The notes under the pieces were generated by a model, which searched no databases, was not told the DNA's origin, and saw only the letters and a list, made by a program, of their open reading frames with translations. Position numbers and translations under genes: made by a program. This document shows, piece by piece, positions 1-7,721 of a stretch of DNA of 64,000 nucleotides (its first letter is position 1; every line of letters begins with the position of its first letter). The stretch spans positions 806,001 through 870,000 of the forward strand of contig NZ_JAHFZZ010000001.1 of assembly GCF_018603905.1 (NCBI RefSeq), read 5' to 3'. Source of the stretch: Nonomuraea sp. NEAU-A123 (lineage in GTDB: Bacteria; Actinomycetota; Actinomycetes; Streptosporangiales; Streptosporangiaceae).

Positions 1-3000
1 GGGCGGACCGCTGATCTGGGCGCCCGCCGTACCCTCGTCGTTCTCCGCGCCCACGGTCAGGCCGGCGCCGGCGGGGGCGTCACCCGGCAGGTTGGCCGGG
101 TCGTAGGCGTAGCTGATGTCCTCCACGCCGTTGAGCCCGATCCACTGCTGGAACACCTTGGTGCTGGTCGTGCCGAAGATGTTCACCCGCCACTCCAGCA
201 CCAGCCAGGTGCTGACGCCGTCGGTCAGTGTCGCGGCGAAGACACCGGGGGCGCCGGTGCCGTCGAGGTCGGTCCAGTAGGAGGCGAGCACGGCGTTCGG
301 TCGTGCCGGGTCGGGCAGCGTCTGCGGGAGGAACGCGATGTCGTCGGCTCCGTTGGTGCCGCCGGCCACGCTGTAGCCGTTGGAGACCACGCCGATCCTG
401 TTGTAGGTCTTCCCGGCGAAGGTGAAGGCGGGCACCGTGAAGTTCAGCGCCTGCTCGTCCCCGATCGGGATCGGTGTGATGCCGAAGGCGTCCAGCGGAA
501 TGTATCCGGCCGGACCCTGACCCGGTGCGATGGTCGGTTTGTCGGGTTGCTTGGCGGCCAGGGTCGCCTTGGTCGTCGCGATCTGGGTGCCGACCTTGGT
601 GGCCCCTGTCACGCTGTTCAGCCGAAGGCGCGCGTCAAGTGTGCTGAGCGCGGTCACCTCGGCGGCGGCCAGGCTGTTGTTCTGCACGGTGACCGTACAG
701 GTGGACTCGCCGGTGTTCCTCGGGATGGTGGACGGCGCGCAGGTCTGGTCGACCGGTACGATGCCTTCCTGGCGGAAGAAGGCCACCGGCAGGTGCAGCG
801 CACGCGAGCCGCCGACCTGCCTGAGGTCCACCTGGCCGAAGTACTGCCCGTCGGGCAGATCCGGCGCGGTGATGATCACGTTCAGCTTGGCGCTCTTGCC
901 CGGCGCGACGGTGAAGCGCGCCGGCAGCACCGTGATGTTGGCGCCGCTGACGCTCGTGCCCGAGGCGGTGAACGTGAGCGTCTTGTTGGTGGTGTTCGTG
1001 ACCGTGCGCTTGGCGTTGATGATGCCGGGCATGGTCGGCGCGTTGACCGAGGGCAGGTTGAGATCGATCCGGTTGAGCGGGTCGGCGGCCGAGGCGACGA
1101 AGTTGGCCGCGCTCTCGTCCAGGGTCAGTCCGGGGTCACCGGCCTTGGTCAGGTCGATGCGCCCGCCGCCCATGTCGAACGGGTCCGCGGCGGTGGTGCG
1201 GTCCGGCTTGGTGACCCCGGTCTTGGCCGTGGTCTCCAGGGCCGACTTCACCTGTCCCGGGGTCCAGGTCGGGTGCAGCGCGAACACGAGCGCGGCCGAG
1301 CCGGTCACGTGCGGCGCCGACATGGAGGTGCCTTGGATGACCTGGTAGAGGTTGCCGGGCGGCCCTTCGAGCGGTGACTCGGGGGTCGGGGTCATGCCCG
1401 CCAGGATGTGCAGTCCGGGCGCGGTGACGTCCGGCTTGAGGAAGTCGCCGCCGGGACCGCGCGAGGAGAAGTACGTCATCACGTCGCCCTGCCAGCTCGC
1501 CTTGACTCCCTGGGTGAACGACGCGGTCGCGCCCGGATGCGCGGTCAGGAAGCTCAGCAGGATGTCGGTGTCGGGCTTGTCGACGTGCACCGACGGGATC
1601 CAGTGGGCGTCGGTGAAGACGTCGAACGGGAAGGCGTTGTAGAGGATCATCCCGGCGGCGCCGCCCTGCCGGACGTTGAAGCTCTTCAGCACCCGGTTCG
1701 GGCCGCGTTCGCAGGCGACGATCTTCCCGGTGAAGATCCCGGCCGGGGCCGGGGTGTCACACAGCGCGTTGGAGTACGGGGGAGCGGACGCCAGCACCAC
1801 GGGCAGCGGCGAGGCGATCCCCGAGGTGATGGACGCGCCCTTGATCGTCGCCGTCGCGCCGCCACCGGACAGTGTGACCGTGGACTGGAACGTTCTGGTC
1901 TGCGTGGACGCGGCCACCGTGGTCACCCACGGGCTGCGGTGGTCGGTGGTGTTGGCGCCGGGCCCCGAGTTGCCCGCCGACGCCGAGACCAGCACGCCCG
2001 CCGCGTACGCGTCGAGGAAGGCCAGCTCGACCGGGTCGCTGTACGGGTCGCTGCCACCGGAGATCGAGAAGTTGATGACGCGGACACCGTCCAGGATGGC
2101 ACGTGCCACTGCCTGTGCCGCGTCGGACGGGAAGCAGCCCTCCGCGCCGCACACCTTGTAGACCGAGACCTCGGCGGCGGGCGCGATGCCGTGGATCGGG
2201 CCGCGGCTGATCCCCAGCGGGTTCGCGTCGGCCACCGGGCCGCCGGCCGACGTGGTGGCGGTGTGGGTGCCGTGGCCGTTGGAGTCACGGGCGCTGTCGG
2301 GATAGACCTCGCCGCCGAAGACCGCGTTGTAGGTCTCCAGGAACGGCTGCCCGCCGATCAGCTTGTTGTTGCAGGTGAAGGGATCGCTGGCCGGGGTCAG
2401 CGGGTTGTCGCCGAAGTTACAGACCCGGGCCGTGCCGTCCTTGGTCGGACCGGGGGCCGGCAGGCCGCTGGGGGCGGCGAACTGGGGGTGCTCGGGCCAG
2501 GCGCCGGAGTCCAGCACGCCCACGATCACGCCCTTGCCCGAGGAGTTGCTGCCGCCGAGCTGGCTGTAGATGGTGTCGGCGCCGATGAACTGCGGGCTGG
2601 AGTCGGTGAGGAGCTGCTGGGGCTTGTCCTCCTGTACGGCGACCGCGCCAGGCAGCTTCAGCACCTCGGCCACCTTGTTGCCCGGAATCCTGAGCGCGAT
2701 GCCGCCGTAGACCGTCCTGACCCGCTGGCCCACGACGGCCCCGGGGACCTTGCTCGCCAGCCCGCCCAGGAACTCCTTCTCAACGCTCTCGATGTGCTGG
2801 CCGTACTTCTTGGCCTCGGCGCTTCTGGTGTCAAGAGCCTTTCCGGTGACGGCGGGACTGGTGCCCGGCAGGCCGGGCAGTCCGCCCCGGTAGGCGGCGA
2901 GCGAGTCGTAGTCCAGTTTGACCATGATGTTGATCGGCGCCGGCGAGGTGACCCGGAGCAGCGCCTGGTCGCTCTTGGCCAGCTTGCCCGTCGGGGACTT

Positions 3001-3174
3001 GGCGCCCTCGACAAGCTGGGCGCCGGTGATGGGAGTGGCCTGCCACTTCGCGTTCGAGGGAGACGGCGTGGGCGTGGCCCGCGCCGCGGCGGGGCTCATG
3101 ACCACCACCATGCTCAACCCAATGGCCACCGAGGCGAACCGCCGCGCGCGCGATAAGCGGGAACTGGATAACAC
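1..3174 (-). CDS. Secreted subtilisin-like S8 serine peptidase (3' end beyond the window)
   Basis: Extracellular protease, at least 1,058 residues, running off the window start so the C-terminus is missing. A GTG at 3174 preceded by GAGGAGGA gives a basic N-terminus and hydrophobic stretch typical of a Sec signal. An I9-like propeptide follows. The S8 triad is visible: Asp in GVLDSG (codon 2509-2511), His in GHGTHTA (2272-2274) and Ser in GTSMSAPH (1324-1326). A PA-type insertion lies between His and Ser, roughly 1640-1800. After the Ser come an FN3-like segment and a further beta-rich C-terminal region, as in large vegetative (lactocepin/PopC-like) subtilases. It is transcribed alone; the upstream permease operon has a terminator before it. 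The protease call is firm; its substrate is unknown. Confidence 0.93.
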   Translation of the reverse strand, partial: MLSSSRLSRARRFASVAIGLSMVVVMSPAAARATPTPSPSNAKWQATPITGAQLVEGAKSPTGKLAKSDQALLRVTSPAPINIMVKLDYDSLAAYRGGLPGLPGTSPAVTGKALDTRSAEAKKYGQHIESVEKEFLGGLASKVPGAVVGQRVRTVYGGIALRIPGNKVAEVLKLPGAVAVQEDKPQQLLTDSSPQFIGADTIYSQLGGSNSSGKGVIVGVLDSGAWPEHPQFAAPSGLPAPGPTKDGTARVCNFGDNPLTPASDPFTCNNKLIGGQPFLETYNAVFGGEVYPDSARDSNGHGTHTATTSAGGPVADANPLGISRGPIHGIAPAAEVSVYKVCGAEGCFPSDAAQAVARAILDGVRVINFSISGGSDPYSDPVELAFLDAYAAGVLVSASAGNSGPGANTTDHRSPWVTTVAASTQTRTFQSTVTLSGGGATATIKGASITSGIASPLPVVLASAPPYSNALCDTPAPAGIFTGKIVACERGPNRVLKSFNVRQGGAAGMILYNAFPFDVFTDAHWIPSVHVDKPDTDILLSFLTAHPGATASFTQGVKASWQGDVMTYFSSRGPGGDFLKPDVTAPGLHILAGMTPTPESPLEGPPGNLYQVIQGTSMSAPHVTGSAALVFALHPTWTPGQVKSALETTAKTGVTKPDRTTAADPFDMGGGRIDLTKAGDPGLTLDESAANFVASAADPLNRIDLNLPSVNAPTMPGIINAKRTVTNTTNKTLTFTASGTSVSGANITVLPARFTVAPGKSAKLNVIITAPDLPDGQYFGQVDLRQVGGSRALHLPVAFFRQEGIVPVDQTCAPSTIPRNTGESTCTVTVQNNSLAAAEVTALSTLDARLRLNSVTGATKVGTQIATTKATLAAKQPDKPTIAPGQGPAGYIPLDAFGITPIPIGDEQALNFTVPAFTFAGKTYNRIGVVSNGYSVAGGTNGADDIAFLPQTLPDPARPNAVLASYWTDLDGTGAPGVFAATLTDGVSTWLVLEWRVNIFGTTSTKVFQQWIGLNGVEDISYAYDPANLPGDAPAGAGLTVGAENDEGTAGAQISGPP

Positions 3175-3297
3175 AAGATCCTCCTCGTCGAGGGGCTGCA
3201 CGGACTCACCACGCCGCCCAGGAGGCATCAGGTCACCCTGCGTCGAGGCACACCGGAGAGATCACTGAACCCTCCCCGGTGGGTGACGAGCTGAAGG

Positions 3298-3316
3298 GCC
3301 GCCCTTGTGGGGCGGC
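3298..3316 (-). terminator. Probable rho-independent terminator of the permease operon
   Basis: GCCGCCC at 3298-3304 pairs with GGGCGGC at 3310-3316 around a five-base loop. It lies about 100 bases downstream of the TIGR03943 stop and upstream of the protease start. The T-tract is weak on the minus strand. The rest of the 3175-3412 gap shows no gene. Confidence 0.5.
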
Positions 3317-3412
3317 TCGGTTTCCGACCGGAGTGTAACCAGCGATCACGCGGCCGAGAACCCTATCGAGTTGCCAGAATCCTGCCGACAATCCAGCACA
3401 TTTCACGATTTG

Positions 3413-4120
3413 CTACTCGTACGGCTCCACAGGCTGGTCGATCTTCGTGACGTCGGTCGCGGACATGTCGGGGATCACGTAGCCGTTGGGGATCTTGCCC
3501 TTCCACGGGATCCACTCGCCGGTGACCTGGACCCAGGAGTTCTCCCGTGGCGCGGGGACGCCCTGGACCGCGACCTTCAGGGCGAGGGCGTCGGCGGCGC
3601 AGCAGCTGATCTGCATTCGGGTGACGTACCAGCGGTTCTTCTTCTTCGACGGCACTACGAAGCCGGTCAGCCTGACCTGCCGGCCCGCGAGCGACGTACC
3701 GGCCGGATCGTAGGCGCGCCCGATGAACTCACCGAGCGCCAGCTCGGGCACGCCGCCGGAGAGCTGCCGGTAGGCCACCGGGGTGGGCGGGCGCGGCGCG
3801 GGCGCGTCGTCCTCGCTCCCCGCCGCGAACGAGCCCAACGCGGGGGGCGCGACCAGCACGATGGCGAACACGGGCACGGCCAGCAGCCAAGCCACCCGCG
3901 GCCCGTGACTGTGCCCGTGTTCGTGCCCGTGCTCGCTGGGGTCACGCCACTGCCGGACAAGAGCCACCAGAGCGAGGCCCACCAGCACCACCCCGGCCCC
4001 GATGATCAATGGCCGGAAGCCCGGTTTGACGTAGTTGACGTACGTTCCGGAGAAGGCGGAGATGTTCAGCAGCGCGCCGCCGAGGATCAGCAGCATCAGG
4101 CTCTGCGTCTGGCGTTTCAC
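3413..4120 (-). CDS. TIGR03943 family membrane protein, partner of DUF318 permease
   Basis: 235-residue protein with two N-terminal membrane helices, a His-rich cytoplasmic loop (HGHEHGHSHG) between them, and a C-terminal soluble domain containing an SCCAAD motif, all features of the TIGR03943 (YcgQ-like) family. The GTG start at 4120 overlaps the permease stop as GTGA, so translation is coupled; an upstream extension that would overlap the permease was rejected. In Bacillus the homologous pair YcgR/YcgQ is controlled by the zinc repressor Zur, which together with the His-rich loop suggests a metal-related role here. That is inference: I could not find a clear Zur box upstream. Confidence 0.85.
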   Translation of the reverse strand: MKRQTQSLMLLILGGALLNISAFSGTYVNYVKPGFRPLIIGAGVVLVGLALVALVRQWRDPSEHGHEHGHSHGPRVAWLLAVPVFAIVLVAPPALGSFAAGSEDDAPAPRPPTPVAYRQLSGGVPELALGEFIGRAYDPAGTSLAGRQVRLTGFVVPSKKKNRWYVTRMQISCCAADALALKVAVQGVPAPRENSWVQVTGEWIPWKGKIPNGYVIPDMSATDVTKIDQPVEPYE

Positions 4121-5142
4121 AGCAGCACCCACCCCGTGACGAAGCTGACGCCGATCGCCAGCGTCAGTGTGAGCGGCACGAACCGCCAGGCGAAGGCCCG
4201 CCCGAACGTCCCCGCCTGCAACGCGATCAGTTTCAGGTCGACCATCGGCCCCACCACCAGGAAGGCGAGCTTGGCCGTGGGCGAGAAAGCGGTCAGCGAG
4301 GCGGCCACGAACGCGTCGGCCTCCGAGCAGATCGACAGCAGCACCGCCAGCAGCGCCAGCACCAGCACCGACACCACCGGAACGCCGGCCACGGAGGTGA
4401 GCCATGAGCGGGGGACCACCACGTTCAGAGTCGCCGCGGTCAGCCCGCCGATGACCAGGAACCCGCCGGTATGCAGCAGGTCATGGCACATCGCGTCCAG
4501 AAAGGCGCCCCCCTTGCCCTGCCCGGGCGCCGCCGTACGACGAGGTACCGGCAGCCACTCGCTACGCCCGAACCGCGCCCAGATCCAACCGGCCAGCACC
4601 GCCACCGTCAGCGATGCGCCGAACCGCGCGACCACCATCGCGGGATCACCGGGGAAGGCCACCGCGGTGGCCACCAGCACGACCGGATTGATCGCCGGCG
4701 AGGCGAGCAGAAACGCCAGCGCCGCCGCCGGCTCCACACCCCGCGCCATCAACCCGGAGGCTACCGGCACCGAGGCGCACTCACACCCGGGCAGCACCGC
4801 GCCCGCCACCCCGGCCACCGGCACCGCCGCGTAGGTCTTGCGCGGCAGAGCCCTGGTCCAGAACGAGGCGGGCACGAACGCGGTGATCGCCGCCGACAAC
4901 GCCACCCCGAACACCAGGAACGGCAGCGCTTGCACGCACACCGCGACGAAGATGGTGGCCCACGTCTGCAGCGCCGGCGCCGTCAGATACGGAGCCAGCA
5001 GAACTCGGCCGGCCACGAGGAGCGCGACCAGGAAAACGAACGACCACGGCAGCCACGACTCACGGGCAGGCCCGCGCCCCCACGTGTCCGGCGGCAGCTG
5101 GTCCTCTGCCCCGGGCCAATCCAGCGGGGTTCCCTGCGTCAT
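4117..5142 (-). CDS. DUF318 (YraQ/YcgR-type) permease
   Basis: 341-residue polytopic protein with about eight membrane helices in two halves. The family motif PGCECASVPVA near residue 115 and a related ICSEADAFVAAS motif in the second half mark the DUF318/YraQ permease family, distantly related to arsenical permeases. The ATG at 5142 was chosen because GGGAGG lies five bases upstream; a start at 5205 has no ribosome binding site. It is the first gene of a two-gene operon with the TIGR03943 protein. Substrate unknown; a metal ion or metal complex is plausible from the homologous Zur-regulated pair in Bacillus. Confidence 0.87.
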   Translation of the reverse strand: MTQGTPLDWPGAEDQLPPDTWGRGPARESWLPWSFVFLVALLVAGRVLLAPYLTAPALQTWATIFVAVCVQALPFLVFGVALSAAITAFVPASFWTRALPRKTYAAVPVAGVAGAVLPGCECASVPVASGLMARGVEPAAALAFLLASPAINPVVLVATAVAFPGDPAMVVARFGASLTVAVLAGWIWARFGRSEWLPVPRRTAAPGQGKGGAFLDAMCHDLLHTGGFLVIGGLTAATLNVVVPRSWLTSVAGVPVVSVLVLALLAVLLSICSEADAFVAASLTAFSPTAKLAFLVVGPMVDLKLIALQAGTFGRAFAWRFVPLTLTLAIGVSFVTGWVLL

Positions 5143-5262
5143 GGCCCTCCCTGCCCAGCACTTGGTCCAGATGACACGCGGCAGCAGAGTAGCGGGTTTT
5201 GTCACGACTCTTGCGAGAAGCCGGAATTGACCACTGGCCAGTTTGCGTCGTGGAGCGTCCAG

Positions 5263-5477
5263 TCATTCGACGGTCAACGGCCTTTTGTAGTCACTCCGCA
5301 CCGGGAATCCGGTGAGCTCGGCCAGCCGTGCGGCATCCATGAACTTCGTCCCCGAGGGCGTCGCGACCACGCACACCGTCCACCCATCCGCCTGAGCGTG
5401 GCCGACCAAGGCCGGCAACTGCGCGGCGGGACGCCCCCACAGGCGATCAGATACAGAACTGGCTCACCGCGCGTCAT
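5263..5477 (-). pseudogene. Frameshifted and truncated flavoprotein (PPCDC-like) remnant
   Basis: Starts like an actinobacterial flavoprotein of the phosphopantothenoylcysteine-decarboxylase fold: MTRGEPVLYLIACGG in one frame, then a one-base shift around 5432-5440 (a GGGGG run), then RPAAQLPALVGHAQADGW, TVCVVATPSGTKF and TGFPVRSDYKRP in the next frame, ending at a stop at 5263. Only the first ~65 of the usual ~170-190 residues remain, without the flavin-binding Asn and PAT motif of the C-terminal half. Two independent lesions make this a decayed gene. The match to the family is from memory of its N-terminal pattern. Confidence 0.7.
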
Positions 5478-5525
5478 ACGACACCATCTCCCGGCTACAA
5501 CAATCACTCTTAGTCATCAACGAAT

Positions 5526-5541
5526 AACCTTGTGCAAGGTT
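5526..5541. promoter_or_regulatory. Palindromic MerR-type operator candidate
   Basis: AACCTTG-TG-CAAGGTT: 7-base perfect inverted arms around a two-base centre. ACCTTG/CAAGGT half-sites are typical of MerR-family operators in actinobacteria. It sits between the flavoprotein remnant (leftward) and a possible MerR start (rightward), with TACTGT as a possible -10 just to the right. Confidence 0.5.
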
Positions 5542-5587
5542 ACTGTGGTCCGAGTCGAACCCTACGTTCCAAGCCCGAGGTCGTGCC

Positions 5588-5643
5588 ATGGTGACCGAGC
5601 ATGGAGATCAAGGTGAGGCGGACCTGCGCATCGGCCTTGCGGG
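5588..5643 (+). pseudogene. Possible N-terminal remnant of a MerR-family regulator
   Basis: From ATG 5588 the frame reads MVTEHGDQGEADLRIG and then loses similarity. DLRIG followed by ELA is the usual opening of a MerR winged helix. Here the reading breaks within about 16 codons, just where the response regulator gene ends (5644, opposite strand). The location 46 bases after a MerR-like palindrome supports the reading, but the match is short, so this is tentative. Confidence 0.3.
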
Positions 5644-6303
5644 TCAGCCGCCGGCGCGGATGAGCCCGTGTTCGTAAGCGTAAACGACGGCCTGGACGCG
5701 GTCGCGGAGGGCGAGTTTGGTGAGCATCCGGGCGACATGCGTCTTGATGGTGGCTTCGCTGACGTACAGCCGGGCCGCGATCTCGGCGTTGGACAGGCCG
5801 CGCGCGACCAGGTGCAGGACTTCCAGCTCGCGTGCGGTCAAGGTGGCTACCTGCGCCGGCGCGGGCAGTGGTGCGGGAGTGCGGGCGAACTCCTCGATCA
5901 CCCGCCGGGTGACGGCCGGGTCGAGCAGCCCCTCGCCGGAGGCGACGACACGGATGGCGTGGACGAGCTCTTCCGGGGGCGCGTTCTTGAGCAGGAAGCC
6001 GCTCGCCCCGGCGCGCAGCGCCTCGTACACGTAGGAGTCGATGTCGAAGGTGGTCAGGACGATGACGCGGGTCGGCGGCGGGGTGTCGGTGAAGAGGCGG
6101 TGGGTGGCCCGGATGCCGTCCAGCTTGGGCATGCGGATGTCCATGAGCGTCACATCCGGGCGGAGCCGGCGTGCCTCGGTCACCGCGCTGGGCCCGTCAC
6201 CGGCCTCGCCGACCACCTGGATGTCGGGCTCCGCCGAGATGATCAGGCGCAGCCCGGCACGTATCATCTGCTGGTCGTCGGCCAGGAGCACGCGGATGGT
6301 CAC
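5644..6303 (-). CDS. NarL/FixJ-type two-component response regulator
   Basis: 219-residue transcription factor. REC domain at residues ~3-118 with acidic pocket ADD (residues 8-10), phosphoacceptor Asp55 in LMDIRMP, Thr in LTTFD and Lys in LLKNAP. A LuxR-type HTH lies at ~150-215 (LTARELEVLHLVARGLSNAE). GTG start at 6303, 43 bases after the stop of a sensor-kinase remnant that would have been its partner. All key residues are intact, so the protein may still fold and bind DNA, but its cognate kinase is reduced to a C-terminal stub. It may be an orphan regulator, may be fed by another kinase, or may itself be on the way to loss. Confidence 0.93.
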   Translation of the reverse strand: MTIRVLLADDQQMIRAGLRLIISAEPDIQVVGEAGDGPSAVTEARRLRPDVTLMDIRMPKLDGIRATHRLFTDTPPPTRVIVLTTFDIDSYVYEALRAGASGFLLKNAPPEELVHAIRVVASGEGLLDPAVTRRVIEEFARTPAPLPAPAQVATLTARELEVLHLVARGLSNAEIAARLYVSEATIKTHVARMLTKLALRDRVQAVVYAYEHGLIRAGG

Positions 6304-6346
6304 CAGGACACCATCCTTCTGGTGGGCATCGTCACGGTGCTCGATG

Positions 6347-6555
6347 TCACGGGGCCTCCCCGGTCAGCCGGAGGACGGCCGTGACGCGGTAACCGCCGCC
6401 CGGCTGCGGTCCGGCCTCCAGCGTCCCGTCGTAAAGCGCGACCCGTTCCCGCATCCCGACAAGCCCGTGCCCGCCCCCGGGTGCCGCCCCGTCGGGCCGC
6501 GGCGACCTGCCGTCGTCGAGGATGTCGAGGCGGGGCTCGGCCTGCTGGTCACCGC
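6347..6555 (-). pseudogene. C-terminal stub of a sensor histidine kinase (HATPase end only)
   Basis: In the minus-strand frame ending at the TGA 6347-6349 the translation contains DDGRSP, GGGHGLVGMRERVALY, GTLEAGP and GGGYRVTAVLRL. This is the standard G2-box-to-end region of a NarL-type (HisKA_3) histidine kinase ATPase domain. The dimerisation helix with the phospho-accepting His, the N box and all membrane segments are absent, because the frame runs into sequence that reads as a different gene on the plus strand. The upstream boundary near 6555 is approximate. Confidence 0.75.
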
Positions 6556-6733
6556 GGCCGACCCGGTGCCCGAGACCGGCAATCCGTTCGCGCGCATCCC
6601 GGCGTACGTGCTCGGCGCCTATCTCAACACCTACGGCTGGGGCCTCATGCTCACCGCGGCGGCCATCGCCTTTGCCTCGGTGGCCACCATCAGCGTGTGG
6701 CTGCGAGGGAGGGAGAACGCTTCGGGCCGGTGA
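6556..6733 (+). pseudogene. C-terminal fragment of an unrelated membrane protein
   Basis: The plus-strand frame ending at the TGA 6731-6733 reads GNPFARIPAYVLGAYLNTYG, then a hydrophobic helix ending SVATISVWLRGRE and a short tail. This looks like the last transmembrane segment and cytoplasmic tail of a transporter (MFS-like is one possibility). It has no start or upstream portion, and abuts tail-to-tail with the truncated kinase, so both look cut by one deletion or rearrangement. The family is uncertain. Confidence 0.4.
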
Positions 6734-6807
6734 CTTCCGTCAGATGTTCCCCCCGCGACTGCGCTGACGGCCATTATCCGATATCGCCTTTAACGACGAA
6801 CAGTTGG

Positions 6808-7644
6808 CTACCCCTCGATGCTGACCTGCTTGGTTGCGGTCAGCGTGCCCCGGGCGGAGCCGACGTAGGTGCCTGAGGTCGGGGCCACGTCGGTGTAGTC
6901 ACGTCCGGTGGCCACGGTCAGGTAGTCGAGCCCGGCGCGGCGCCCGTTGCACGGGTCGAACGCCACCGCACGGGCACCGGCGGGGTCGGCGACGATGACC
7001 TCCACCCAGGCGTGCGTGCCGCCCTCGCCGAGCAGGTGCCCGGAGACGTAGCGGGCGGGCAGCCCGGCCGAACGGCAGAGCGCGATCATGACATGGGCGG
7101 AGTCCTGGCACACCCCGTGGCCGATGGCGAGCGCCTCGGCGGCGGTGGTGGCGACGGTGGTCATGCCGTGCGCGTAGCTGATCGCCTCGTGTACGTACCC
7201 GCAGAACCGTTCGGCCGTGGGCAGCTTGTCCCGGCCGGCCAGCGACGAGGCCAGCTCCCGGATCGCCGGGTCGGCGGCGGTCAGGCGGGTCGGGCGGAGG
7301 AAGCGCGGGTCGGTGACTGCGGCGGCGGGCAGGAGCGCGTCGGAGCCCGGTCCGACCCGCTCGACGACGGCCTCCAGCACGAACTCGACCTGGTCGTGTA
7401 CCAGCGGCAGGCGAGACCGGGTGACCATGTTGCCGTCGGCGTCCCTGCGGTGGGTGGTCCGGGCCTCGGCGGCGGAGACCGTGATCGTGTGCCGTTGGCG
7501 GCGCTGGTCGCCGTGCCGGCGCGGCGGCACCACAACAAGACGGTGGTTCAGATCGCGTACCGGTGCGTCATAGGTGTAGCAAAAGCGCTGATGCAGGACG
7601 TAGATCTGGCGGGACTCGCCCCCCACCCGTGTCGCGACCGTCAT
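6808..7644 (-). CDS. Transglutaminase-like protein (first of three)
   Basis: 278-residue cytoplasmic protein. An N-terminal beta-rich region (bacterial transglutaminase-like N domain, residues ~10-95) precedes the transglutaminase core with Cys179 in GHGVCQDSAH, His211 in THAWVEV and Asp230 in FDPCNG, the complete papain-like triad. ATG 7644 is used because it leaves a 77-base divergent promoter region before the ATP-grasp gene; a longer frame to 7812 would overlap that gene. It is divergent from the ATP-grasp/alpha-E/transglutaminase operon and is very likely functionally linked to it. Such proteins are thought to cut or transfer amide bonds of peptides made by the ATP-grasp enzyme; that role is inferred from family surveys. 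Confidence 0.88.
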   Translation of the reverse strand: MTVATRVGGESRQIYVLHQRFCYTYDAPVRDLNHRLVVVPPRRHGDQRRQRHTITVSAAEARTTHRRDADGNMVTRSRLPLVHDQVEFVLEAVVERVGPGSDALLPAAAVTDPRFLRPTRLTAADPAIRELASSLAGRDKLPTAERFCGYVHEAISYAHGMTTVATTAAEALAIGHGVCQDSAHVMIALCRSAGLPARYVSGHLLGEGGTHAWVEVIVADPAGARAVAFDPCNGRRAGLDYLTVATGRDYTDVAPTSGTYVGSARGTLTATKQVSIEG

Positions 7645-7721
7645 TCTCCAATTCTGAACGGTATTTGTTTCCCAGCAGTTAAGACTCGTGGCGGCAACAT
7701 ATCGGTGGTACGAATCCTCGT

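Noticed and set aside
1408-3156. 582-codon open frame on the plus strand
   Set aside because: Antisense to the S8 protease; Arg/Gly-rich, no domain; the minus strand has the full catalytic triad.
5166-5263. Zur box upstream of the DUF318 permease
   Set aside because: No sequence close to the actinobacterial Zur palindrome could be found by eye.
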